A stretch of DNA of 41,788 nt from Chloroflexota bacterium (GTDB taxonomy: Bacteria > Chloroflexota > Anaerolineae > Aggregatilineales > Phototrophicaceae). The position numbers and the translations under genes were made by a program. The notes beneath the pieces were generated by a model. It was not told the origin of the DNA and made no database searches. It saw only the letters and a list, made by a program, of their open reading frames with translations. Positions 25,827 to 35,200 of the stretch are shown one piece after another (within the stretch, counting starts at the first letter, position 1; each line of letters starts with the position of its first letter). Location: the NCBI GenBank assembly GCA_003242205.1, contig QGUR01000003.1, positions 1 through 41,788 of the forward strand. Direction: 5' to 3'.

Positions 25827-26399
25827 TCATGGCTTGCAGCCGAGCGAGTCCACGAGCGCGTCGAGCGCTTGCAGCAGGCTGTCCGGGTCGCGGTCGTTGA
25901 CCAGCGTATAGTCGGCCAGCGCGATTGGCCCGCCCTTTTCGAGCATCTCAATTTCCTGAAAATCCCGCGCTTCGGCTTCCTCCCACGTCAGCGGGCGTTC
26001 GGCGCGACGCGCCAGCCGCTCGTAGCGCACGCGGCGCGGGCTGACGATGGCAATCACGATCAGTTCGGCGTCCAGTTGGTTGATCAGCGTTTTGTACTCG
26101 CTGAAACTGTACAGGCCGTCGATGACGATGCAGTTGCGCTCGGTAAAGGCAGCCCGCAAATGCGGCAGCGCCCGCTTGGCCATGACGTCCATGCCCTCGT
26201 TACGTCGCAGTTCCTCGCGCACCACCCGTTCGTTTTCAGGATTGATGGGCAGGCCACGACGCACCACCTCATCGACGACGATGCCGCCGAACCGAAACTC
26301 AAAAAATCCGCGCTGCTTCAGGTGCTGAGCACACAGTGTCTTGCCAGAACCCGGCATGCCGACCAGAGCGATCGCGCGGCGCGCTTCGCGTGTTGTCAA
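25827..26399 (-). CDS. UPF0200-like P-loop nucleotide kinase
   Basis: 190 residues. It has Walker A GMPGSGKT (14-21), then segments that match the UPF0200 / dephospho-CoA-kinase-related family: FGGIVVDEVVRRGLPINPEN, EGMDVMAKRALP, VIDGLYSFSEYKTL, IVIAIVSPRRVRYERLARR, LTWEEAEARDF, IALADYTLVND. UPF0200 is best known from archaea. The phosphoryl acceptor is not established. The TTG at 26399 is preferred because GAGG lies 6 nt upstream; the TTG at 26411 has no ribosome site. It is separated from the secreted operon by 100 bp with its own promoter. Confidence 0.8.
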   Translation of the reverse strand: MTTREARRAIALVGMPGSGKTLCAQHLKQRGFFEFRFGGIVVDEVVRRGLPINPENERVVREELRRNEGMDVMAKRALPHLRAAFTERNCIVIDGLYSFSEYKTLINQLDAELIVIAIVSPRRVRYERLARRAERPLTWEEAEARDFQEIEMLEKGGPIALADYTLVNDRDPDSLLQALDALVDSLGCKP

Positions 26400-26443
26400 T
26401 GGAATCCTCAACAGTCTGAGAAAATCGATGGAATACGCCGCGA

Positions 26444-26471
26444 ATTATACACCGGCGGTGTCTTGCGACAA
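26444..26471 (-). promoter_or_regulatory. Promoter of the UPF0200-like gene
   Basis: Minus strand perfect TATAAT (26444-26449) with TTGTCG (26466-26471) 16 bp upstream. Overlaps the -35 of the divergent ATPase promoter. Confidence 0.5.
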
Positions 26472-26491
26472 TGATAGGGTCTGCGTACACT
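26463..26491 (+). promoter_or_regulatory. Promoter of the membrane AAA ATPase gene
   Basis: TTGCGA (26463-26468), 17-bp spacer, TACACT (26486-26491). Predicted start near 26498, leader of about 110 nt. The -35 region is shared with the divergent promoter. Confidence 0.5.
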
Positions 26492-26607
26492 GGACGTTAA
26501 CAGGTAACGAGGAGCGCGTCTCGCGCTGTCCTGAGCCATCCACTACAGCGGCGCGCGTTGCAGGTCGCATTTGGCAGCCACATGGGCCACCGGCAAGGGC
26601 AATTCAG

Positions 26608-27915
26608 ATGACTGAAGAAACGCTCACCAATCCCTACCTGCCCGCCAGAGACACCAATGTTGCGACGACATTAGCCGGGCGCAAACGCGCGCTGGCCCGC
26701 CTGCGACAATATCTCAACGACCGGGCTGCCGATGAAGCCCTGCTTTTTCTGGGGCGGCCGCATATCGGCAAGACGACGCTGGCGCGCCATATCGAAAAAC
26801 TGCCCGACGAGCACTTCGTTAACACCTATGTATCGCTGGCCGAGATGGACATCAGCGGAGAGGAGGACTGGCTGCTGGCGCTGGCGCAAGCTGCCACGGA
26901 AGCCGTCGCCAGACGCGGGTTCACGCTCAGCCGGTTGCGCGAACTGCAGCCTCCCGACGGCGATGCCCGCGCCTGGTTTGCCGGCGCGTTCCTGCCAGAG
27001 CTGTTCGTCATCATCCGCGCGCACCGCCGGCTGGTTTATATTTTCGACGACGCCCACGTACTGCTGCGCGCCGTTCAACGCGGAGACCTTCCCGCAGATG
27101 TTTTCAGCTACCTGCACCAACTGCTGCTGGCGCAGCGCCAGCTTGCGCTGGTCATGATGCTGGACACGGAAGCGGAGCCTGATCTGCTGCAGATGTCGCC
27201 GCTGGTCAGCCTCGATAACGCCCACCGTCTGGGCAATCTGTCGGTCGAGGATGCGGCCAGTTTCCTGCAGGACCCGGTTGGCGCACTCTATCAAGTGCCG
27301 GAACCGACAGCCGCCGCCATTCACCGCGCGACGGGAGGGATGCCGCTGCTGTTGCAATTGTTCGGTTCGGCGCTGTTCTGGCGCTGGGAAGACGAGCCCG
27401 ATATTAACGTCATGACCACCGATGACGTCCGGGCGATCACGCCACAGGTTTACGCTCGCGCCGACGAAATCTTCGAGGAAATCTGGCAGCGCCTGTCGCA
27501 GAATGAACGGTTGACGCTAACGGCCATCAGCCAGTTGCTCTACCGCGATCCGCTGCGCGCCGTCGACGCCGGAGCGATTGAAGCGTGGCTGGTGCAAACC
27601 GACTACCCGCTGGACCGAACAGCCATCGCCGCCGCCGTACGCAGCCTGGAATATGAAGAACTCGTCTCGATCAGCCCATCGGGCATCACGCTGACGATGG
27701 GGCTGCTACAAACATGGCTGCTGGAAAACGCGGCGCTGAATCGCGGCGTCGACGCTTCAAATGCCGGAACACCACAGCGGCGGCTGCAGGCACTGCTTCT
27801 GGCGCTGGCGGCGGTCATCATTGCCGTGATCGTGCTGACGGCGCTCAGCAACTCGTCTCGACCTCCGGTCGATCTGGACCTCGCGCCGACGGTCACGCTG
27901 GTCACAGCCGAATAA
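26608..27915 (+). CDS. AAA/STAND-like ATPase with C-terminal membrane anchor
   Basis: 435 residues. An ORC/Cdc6-like ATPase core: NPYLPARDTN lead-in, GRKRALARLRQYL, Walker A GRPHIGKT (49-56, K55), Walker B VYIFDDAH (D-D, about 143-149). A winged-helix region (about 290-365) ends in ELVSISPSGITLTMGLLQTWL, and a single hydrophobic segment (about 396-415) is followed by a short tail, predicting a cytoplasmic ATPase tethered to the membrane. Members act as signalling switches; the function here is unknown. The ATG at 26608 has AAGGG about 10 nt upstream; the frame is open further 5' without conserved sequence. Stops 7 bp from the convergent kinase. Confidence 0.75.
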   Translation: MTEETLTNPYLPARDTNVATTLAGRKRALARLRQYLNDRAADEALLFLGRPHIGKTTLARHIEKLPDEHFVNTYVSLAEMDISGEEDWLLALAQAATEAVARRGFTLSRLRELQPPDGDARAWFAGAFLPELFVIIRAHRRLVYIFDDAHVLLRAVQRGDLPADVFSYLHQLLLAQRQLALVMMLDTEAEPDLLQMSPLVSLDNAHRLGNLSVEDAASFLQDPVGALYQVPEPTAAAIHRATGGMPLLLQLFGSALFWRWEDEPDINVMTTDDVRAITPQVYARADEIFEEIWQRLSQNERLTLTAISQLLYRDPLRAVDAGAIEAWLVQTDYPLDRTAIAAAVRSLEYEELVSISPSGITLTMGLLQTWLLENAALNRGVDASNAGTPQRRLQALLLALAAVIIAVIVLTALSNSSRPPVDLDLAPTVTLVTAE

Positions 27916-27922
27916 CGCCGCA

Positions 27923-29629
27923 TTAGCCTATGGGCAGGCTACACACGCCGGCCTGAATGGCGCAGCGGGCAAGCACGCGGTCGTCCCTGAGCACCTCAAA
28001 ACTCGCGTCCGGATCGTCGCTCAACCAGAACCAGCGCAGAAACGAAACCGACCGCCACGCCTGGCGTAACTCGCAGTAGTCGGGCGGTGGCAACTCGGTA
28101 TAGTGATTGGTCCAGACCTGTACGCATGCTTTGGGCTGAAGCAAGGCGTCGCTGTACCAGAGGCTGGAGCGGAAACCAACCTGTCCGTTTTCCGTCGTCT
28201 GCACAAATTGCAGATCGCTAATGTCCACCGCATGGTCGGTCGGATTGTAAATCACGAGCGTCACGTCATCGAAGCGCAGGTCGATGACATCGTTCGCCGC
28301 AGGCGTCGGCGAGGCATCCGGCGTGGCGGTTGCCATCTCGGTCGCCGTGCGGGACGGAACAGGCGTGCGGGTGGCGGGCGCGGGCGTCTGCTCAGCTTCA
28401 TCCGCATCTTCCTGAGCCGGCTCCGGGCTGGCTTCCCGCGTCGCTGCGGAAGACGCAGCCGTCGCCGGAGTTTCGCCCATCGTCCAGGCAACGCTCGTAC
28501 CCGGCAGCGTCGCGTCCGGGAGACTGTCCCCTGCCAGAGTTTCAGGCTGCTGGCTATCGCGCAGCACCAGCGCCACACCGCCGGCGAACGCCAGAACCAG
28601 TGATAGAAGCAACGCCGCCACCAGCGCCCAACGGCGGCGGGAACGCGGGCGCGTCCCGATACGGCCGGATGCCCCGGTACGTCGCGCTTCGAGGCGCTGA
28701 ACTGATGCCGGTGTCGTTTCGTGCCGGGCAGCCGGGGCTGCCGCACGCCCTTGCCCCGATGGGCGGTCTACAGCGACGACGCCCGCAGCGCTGAACGCCG
28801 CCTCCAGCGCTTCCACCAGCGCCCTGCCATCGGGAAACCGCCGCGCCGGTTCTTTTTCCAGCAGGCGCAGCAGGACCGCCTCAATCTGTGGTGGAATGTC
28901 GGGATTCACGCTGCGTGGTGGCGGCGGTGGGTCATTCAGATGTTGCAGGACAACCGCCATGGCGGAAGGATCGTCGAACGGCACACGCCCCGTCAGCATA
29001 AGATAGAGCACGATTCCCAGCGAATAAAAATCGCTTTGCGGCACGGCTGCCGACGAGGCCAGGGCCTGTTCGGGCGCAATGTAATGCGCGCTGCCAAAGG
29101 TATTGCCTATGGAACCTTCCGGCACGCTCAGCGCCAGCCCGAAATCGGTGAGAATGCCCCGCCCGTCCGGCGTCACCATAATGTTCGACGGCTTAACATC
29201 GCGGTGGATGACGCCGCCCGCGTGCGCGTGGTCGAGCGCGCTGGCGATGTCGCGGGTCAGCCGCAAGACATCCTGATAGGGCAACTGCCTGCCCGTGCGC
29301 TGGCAACCCGCCAGAATCTGGCCCAGATCGCGCCCTTCAATGAACGCCATGGCCATGTAATAGAGCGGCCCATCCTCGCCGAACTGATAGATGCTGACGA
29401 TATTCGGGTGGTTGAGGCGGGCGATGGCTCTGGCTTCGCGCTGAAACCGCTTGCGGTATTCTTCGGACGGTTCGACTGACTGCCGGGCGTCGATCACCTT
29501 CACCGCAGCATAGCGATCCAGCTTTTCGTCATAACCTCGATAGACGCGGGCCATGCCGCCGTGACCGAGCAAAGCAAGGATGCGATAATCGCCAAGCTGG
29601 CTGCCGATAATCGGGTCGGTGATCGACAT
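27923..29629 (-). CDS. Transmembrane Ser/Thr protein kinase with extracellular beta domain
   Basis: 568 residues. Kinase domain 15-280: GHGGMARV loop (22-29), AAVK lysine K44, catalytic loop HRDVKPSN (142-149), DFG (162-164), APEQ. A basic juxtamembrane stretch (RPRSRRR) precedes one membrane helix (334-356). A Pro/Thr/Ala-rich extracellular stalk (357-450) leads to a beta domain of about 115 residues (VIDLRFDDVTLVIYNPTDHAVDI, in parts), which resembles a lamin-tail or Ig-like fold rather than PASTA. It should sense a signal outside and phosphorylate inside. The neighbouring FHA protein is a candidate reader. ATG start at 29629; AGAG lies about 8 nt upstream. Confidence 0.92.
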   Translation of the reverse strand: MSITDPIIGSQLGDYRILALLGHGGMARVYRGYDEKLDRYAAVKVIDARQSVEPSEEYRKRFQREARAIARLNHPNIVSIYQFGEDGPLYYMAMAFIEGRDLGQILAGCQRTGRQLPYQDVLRLTRDIASALDHAHAGGVIHRDVKPSNIMVTPDGRGILTDFGLALSVPEGSIGNTFGSAHYIAPEQALASSAAVPQSDFYSLGIVLYLMLTGRVPFDDPSAMAVVLQHLNDPPPPPRSVNPDIPPQIEAVLLRLLEKEPARRFPDGRALVEALEAAFSAAGVVAVDRPSGQGRAAAPAARHETTPASVQRLEARRTGASGRIGTRPRSRRRWALVAALLLSLVLAFAGGVALVLRDSQQPETLAGDSLPDATLPGTSVAWTMGETPATAASSAATREASPEPAQEDADEAEQTPAPATRTPVPSRTATEMATATPDASPTPAANDVIDLRFDDVTLVIYNPTDHAVDISDLQFVQTTENGQVGFRSSLWYSDALLQPKACVQVWTNHYTELPPPDYCELRQAWRSVSFLRWFWLSDDPDASFEVLRDDRVLARCAIQAGVCSLPIG

Positions 29630-29676
29630 CGTAAACTCTTTGTTGGCGTAATGAATAATCAGGATGCCTACCGGCG

Positions 29677-29682
29677 ATTATA
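29677..29682 (-). promoter_or_regulatory. -10 element of the transmembrane kinase gene
   Basis: Perfect TATAAT on the minus strand, about 48 nt before the ATG. No clear -35. Confidence 0.4.
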
Positions 29683-29786
29683 CATTCTCAACGCTTGCGA
29701 GGCAGCGTAGACCCGACCTGACAACCTAATCGCTGCACCCCGGTTATGTTCGTTCACCAGCTTTTTCCGAAGGTCATGAATTGCGT

Positions 29787-29792
29787 TATACT
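29787..29792 (+). promoter_or_regulatory. -10 element of the Clp-kinase-FHA operon
   Basis: TATACT 40 nt before the TTG start of the Clp gene. A weak T-rich -35 lies near 29763. Confidence 0.4.
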
Positions 29793-29831
29793 CTGCAAAA
29801 AGCCGGTCGGTGAGGAAAACAGGCAGGCATT

Positions 29832-32198
29832 TTGACACCGCATCCCGATATCCCGGAAAACGAAATACGTGAGCGTTGCGGCGCGTTGCTGGCCCCGGCA
29901 GCCGAAGAAGCGCGCAGGCTAAACCATAACTATATCGGCGTCGAGCATCTCTTCATCGCCGCCACCAAAAACGACATGGGGCCGACGGCGACCCTCCTGC
30001 GCCGCGCCGGGTTGAACCCGCGCCACGTCCGTAACGAAATCCGGCGCGAAATCGGAACCGGAGACGGCATTCCGCGCGAGGTTTTGCCGCTGACGCCGCG
30101 CACCGAAATGGTGCTCTCGCTGGCGATCTTTCTGGCCGAGCGAGACGAAGCCGATGAAATCGACGAAATGCATCTGCTGCTCGCCATTCTTCAGGAAGGC
30201 GAAAGCGTCCCGGTTCGCAAGCTGATCGATCTCGGTTTCAACGTCAACCTTTGGCTCCAACGCATACTGACAGAAGCCTATGAAAAGGATATGTCAGCGC
30301 CCCCGCCGGTGTTTGAAAATAATCTCTTTAACTTTCCCGAATTTGACGAAGACCCGCTTGCCGACGATTCCGATCTGATCTCCAACCCCGATCTGCGCGG
30401 CGAAAACAACGGGCGCTATCCAACGCCGCTGCTGGACAAGTATGGGCGAGACCTGACAGCCCAGGCGCGCGAAGGCAAAATCGGCCCGGCGCTGGCCCGC
30501 GAGCGGGAGATTCGCGCTCTGGCGCGCACGCTCGCCCGCAGCAAAAAGAACAATCCGTTGTTGCTGGGCGACGCCGGGGTCGGCAAAACGGCCGTAGTCG
30601 AAGGGCTGGCCTACGCGATTTACGAAGGCACAGCGCCCGCTTCGCTGCGTAACCGCAGAATCGTGCAACTGGAAATCGGCACGCTGGTAGCTGGAACCAG
30701 CCTGCGCGGGCAATTTGAAGAACGGCTCATCGGCATTCTGGATGAGGCCAAGCAGGCGGGAAACGTCATCCTGTTCATCGACGAAATTCATACCATCGTC
30801 GGCGCGGGCGACACCATCGACAGCAATCTGGACGCGGCCAATATCCTGAAACCGGCATTGGCGCGCGGTGAGGTCATCTGCATTGGGGCGACGACGCACG
30901 AAGAATACCGCCGGGCGATCGCGCAGGACCCGGCGCTCGACCGCCGCTTCCGCCCGATCGACATCGAAGAACCCAGCGAGGAAGACGCGCTGACGATTCT
31001 GAGCGGGCAGCGCGAGAAGCTGGAAAAACACCACGGCGTCACCATCCGCGCCGAAGCGCTGGAAAGCGCGGTGCGGCTGTCGGTGCGCTATTTGCCCGAC
31101 CGGCGCTTGCCGGACAAGGCGCTCGATTTGCTCGACGAAGCCTGCGCGCGCGTCGTCATCCGCACTGTTTCCCCCGACGATGATGACGCTGCCGCGCTGG
31201 AAGTGAATGTCGACGCGGTTGCCGCCGTCCTGTCAGATTGGACCGGCATCCCGGTCAGCGAGCTGACGAAGGACGAAAAACGACGCCTGGCCACCATGGA
31301 AGAAGAGCTTGAGCGAAGCGTGATCGGTCAGGATGAGGCTGTTCGCATCGTGACCGACGCCATTCGCACGGCGCGCGCCGGGCTGGGCGATCCAAACCGG
31401 CCTATTGGCGTTTTCCTCTTCCTTGGCCCCTCCGGCGTCGGCAAAACCAAGCTGGCGCGCGCGGTGGCCAAATTCCTGTTTGGCAGCGAAGACGCCATGC
31501 TCCGTTTGGATATGTCGGAGTTCCATGACGAGCATACGGTGGCCCGTCTGATCGGTTCGCCGCCCGGCTACAAGGACAACCAGCGCGGCGGCCAGTTGAC
31601 CGATGGCCTGCGCCGCCGCCCGTACAGCGTCGTCGTGCTGGATGAAGTTGAAAAAGCCGCGCCCGAAGTCTTCGATATCTTCCTGCAGATCTTCGATGAA
31701 GGCCGGCTGAGCGACGCGCATGGCCGCCCGGTTGACGCCCGGCACGCCGTCTTCATCATGACGAGCAACATCGGCACCGAAGAAAGCGGCAAATCGCTTG
31801 GCTTTGTCTCCGGGCCGGAGCGCACGCCGGACTATTCAGCTTACCTGCACCGCTTCTTCAGGCCGGAATTTCTGAACCGGCTTGACGAAGTGATTACCTT
31901 TAATCCGCTCACGCCTCCTGTCCTGAGCCAGATTCTTGAGGTTCAGTTGAAGGAGCTGCACGAGCGGCTGACCGAGCAGCGGCTGAAGCTGCGACTGACG
32001 GATGAAGCGCGCGCGCTCATCCTTGAAAAGGGATACGACCCGATCAACGGCGCGAGACCGTTGCGGCGCGCCGTCGAGCGCCTGCTGGTTCGCCCGCTAA
32101 GCGCAGCGATTGTCGAAGACGCCTTCCAACCCGGCCAGACAATCGTTGTCCATGCGACCGATGACGAACGCCTGAGATTCGAGGCTGAGGCCGGTTGA
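29832..32198 (+). CDS. ClpA-like AAA+ unfoldase (two AAA modules, no M-domain)
   Basis: 788 residues. A Clp N-domain (about 8-145; [14 protein letters not shown] and LAILQEGE) precedes two AAA+ modules. AAA-1: Walker A GDAGVGKT (K252), Walker [10 protein letters not shown] (about 315). AAA-2: Walker A GPSGVGKT (K538), Walker [10 protein letters not shown] (about 602). The stretch between them is short, with no coiled-coil M-domain, so it is ClpA-like rather than ClpB. The AAA-2 loop reads KSLGFV (656-658 LGF), a [LIV]-G-[FL] ClpP-docking motif, so it should feed a ClpP peptidase. TTG start with AGG upstream. The kinase-TPR gene begins 4 bp after the stop, in one operon. Confidence 0.9.
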   Translation: MTPHPDIPENEIRERCGALLAPAAEEARRLNHNYIGVEHLFIAATKNDMGPTATLLRRAGLNPRHVRNEIRREIGTGDGIPREVLPLTPRTEMVLSLAIFLAERDEADEIDEMHLLLAILQEGESVPVRKLIDLGFNVNLWLQRILTEAYEKDMSAPPPVFENNLFNFPEFDEDPLADDSDLISNPDLRGENNGRYPTPLLDKYGRDLTAQAREGKIGPALAREREIRALARTLARSKKNNPLLLGDAGVGKTAVVEGLAYAIYEGTAPASLRNRRIVQLEIGTLVAGTSLRGQFEERLIGILDEAKQAGNVILFIDEIHTIVGAGDTIDSNLDAANILKPALARGEVICIGATTHEEYRRAIAQDPALDRRFRPIDIEEPSEEDALTILSGQREKLEKHHGVTIRAEALESAVRLSVRYLPDRRLPDKALDLLDEACARVVIRTVSPDDDDAAALEVNVDAVAAVLSDWTGIPVSELTKDEKRRLATMEEELERSVIGQDEAVRIVTDAIRTARAGLGDPNRPIGVFLFLGPSGVGKTKLARAVAKFLFGSEDAMLRLDMSEFHDEHTVARLIGSPPGYKDNQRGGQLTDGLRRRPYSVVVLDEVEKAAPEVFDIFLQIFDEGRLSDAHGRPVDARHAVFIMTSNIGTEESGKSLGFVSGPERTPDYSAYLHRFFRPEFLNRLDEVITFNPLTPPVLSQILEVQLKELHERLTEQRLKLRLTDEARALILEKGYDPINGARPLRRAVERLLVRPLSAAIVEDAFQPGQTIVVHATDDERLRFEAEAG

Positions 32199-32202
32199 CT
32201 TG

Positions 32203-35200
32203 ATGGAAATCCCGCAGACCGGCCGCCAGCCATTGCCCGTCAGCGATGACGATATCCGTCTTGCGCTGCGCCGGCCACACCCGCAAGATAACGTCGACTT
32301 TTTCGCCACCGATCCCAATCCGGAAATCCGGCGGCTGGGGCAACTGGCGCTACGCCGCGAAGATATCAACGACCAGTTTGCGCTGGGCGACCTGTGCGCG
32401 AAACGCTCGCTCACCGATGACAAACGCTTGCTGGTCTTTTATGTCGCCAAAACGCTGATCGCCTACCGGCGCGCGCTGCAGGATGCCGACAACGACGTCG
32501 ACCGCACGCTGGCGCATCGCGCCGTCGATGAGTTCATCGCCTGGGTGCTGGCCACGGCGCATAAATATCCGACGCGCCGCAATATCGCGGTTGCGCTCTG
32601 GGCGGTCGCCGAAGCCGAATCCAGTTCGTTGCTGGCGCTAGTCGACCGGCCTGCGTCCTGGCTCAATACCGCACTGGTCGAAAAACTCCTCAACCAGTAT
32701 CGAGAAAACCAGCCGCGGCAACCGGACCAGGAGGCGGCGCGAACGACGCCGGAACAACCGACCATCGTCGCGCCCGACATCTCCGAGTTCGGATTGAGCC
32801 AGTCTCTGGCGACCATAGGCGAAAACACGATCGACACTGCCGCGCTCACGTTTGAAGCGGAGCGCAGCCTGATCGACGTGCTTGACGAGACCCGGTTCGA
32901 GCGCGCAGCCAGCGTGCCGTATTCGGTCGACGCGATTCCGGAAATCGAGCCGGTTCGCACGGCGCTCGCTTCCACCTTGCAGACGGTCGTTGAAGACTCT
33001 GGCAACGAATTCAGGATTGGCGAGCGCATCGAAGGCCGCTACGAAATCGCCGATCTGCGGCGTGGCGGCATGGGCATCGTCTACCTCTGCTATGACCACG
33101 AAAACCGCGAACCGGTCGCCATCAAGAGTTTTCAGGGGCGTTTCTTCGATAACGAGCGCGCGGTCGCCCGTTTTTTTCAGGAAGCGGCAACCTGGATTCA
33201 TCTGGAAAAACACCGGCATATCGTGCAGGCGCGGCTGGTCCAGAACATCGCCGGACGCCCGCATATCATCCTCGAACACATCAGCGGCCCTGAAGGCCTC
33301 GGGCCGGATCTGAAAAGCTGGATCGATCACAAGCGCCTCGATCTCGTCAACGCGATTGAGTTCGGCCTGCACATTGCCCTCGGCATGCAGCACGCCACGC
33401 GCAAAGTACCGGGTCTGGTTCACCGCGACCTCAAGCCGGCGAACATTCTGGTGACGCACGACGGCATCGCCAAAGTCACCGATTTTGGACTGGTGCGTTC
33501 GGTCGAAATCGAAGACCTTGCGCTCGATGGCGAAGCCGATAACAACGGCGACCATTCGGCGGCCGAGCGGCTGACGCGCATCGGCGCGATCATCGGCACT
33601 GCGCCCTACATGTCGCCGGAGCAGTGCCAGTCGCTGGATGCCGATATCCGGTCGGATATTTACGCTTTTGGCTGCGTTCTCTATGAGATGCTCACCGGCC
33701 GGACGTTGTTTCGGGCGCACAAGTTCGACGCCTGGATTCAGGCACACTTGCACGAGCAGCCCGTCTTTGATGCCGAAGTCGAAGCGCGTATTCCCCAACG
33801 CCTGCGCGAACTGACGCTGGCCTGCGTCGCCAAAGCGCCGGATGACCGGCCTCCGCACTGGGGCGCGATCGTCGATGAGCTGAGCGCGATCTATCGCGAA
33901 GTCGTCGGCCACGCGCCGATCCTCGAAGTCACCGGCCCGGCTCTTGAAGCGCGCGAACTGATGGACAAGGGGTATTCGCTGACCGAACTCAAGCGCTATG
34001 ACGAAGCGCTTGAGGCATACGATCAGGCGATTGCGCTGCAACCGCGTTACGCTTGGGCGTGGGCGCGTAAGGGGCGCACGCTGCGCCTGCTGAATCGCCT
34101 CGACGAATCGCTCTCCTGCTTCGAGCGCGCGCTGGAAATCGATCCGAATTATGCCTGGGCATGGCGCGGCAAAGGCATGATTCTGGAGCGGCTTGAACGC
34201 TGGGAAGAAGCGCTGTACTGCTATCGCACCGCGGCACACCTTCAACCGGGAGACCCCTGGCACTGGTGCAATCAGGCGGAGGTGCTGCAGCACCTTGGGC
34301 GCTACGAAGAAGCGATTCCATTGCTTGAAACCGCGATCAAAGTCGACCCATCGCATTCCAATAGCTGGGCGCGTCTGGGCCAGATTTATCGCCTGATGAA
34401 GCGCTATGACGACGCCATCAATGCCTACGAACGCGCCGTTCAGATCGATCCGTCCTATGGTTGGGCACAGAACGGGCTGGGGCTGGCGTTAAAAGCGGTG
34501 GGCCGCTATCGCGACGCGTTGATCGCCTTCAAGAAGGCCGCGCGCCACCAGCCGGATGACGTCTGGCACTGGTATAACATCGCGGAGATGCTCATCGAGC
34601 TGGGGCAGTATCAGGACGCAGTCGAGCCGGCATTCGAGGCCACCCGCGTCGATAGCAACCATGCGTTCAGTTGGGCCAAGCTGGGGCAGGCGCTGCGCTA
34701 TGTCAAACGCTACGACGAAGCGCTGGCGGCCTACCAGCGCGCGATAGAACTTCAGCCCGATTATGCCTGGGCCATCAACGGCATGGGCATCGTTCTGGAA
34801 CAACTGGGACGCTATGAAGAAGCGCTGGAAGCCTACCGGCGTTCGGCCTCGCTTGGCGAGCCGGACGTCTGGCATCTGTACAATCAGGGCAATGTGCTCG
34901 TCCTACTTGGGCGTTGCGAGGAAGCCATTCCGCTGCTCAGAGGAGCCATCGAGTTAAATCCGGGACACACCCGAAGCTGGGCGCGGCTGGGTAACGCCCT
35001 GCGGCAACTGGGCCGTATGCGCGAGGCGCTTGAAGCATACGAGCAGGCAACCGCCAGCGATCCGTCGTTTGCCTGGGCATGGAACGAACTCGGCATCACG
35101 CTGGAAGCGATGGGACGCAAACGGGAAGCGCTGGAAGCCTACCGGAATGCCAGCGTTTCCACACCTGACGAACCGCTGTATCTCTACCAGCAGGCCGACC

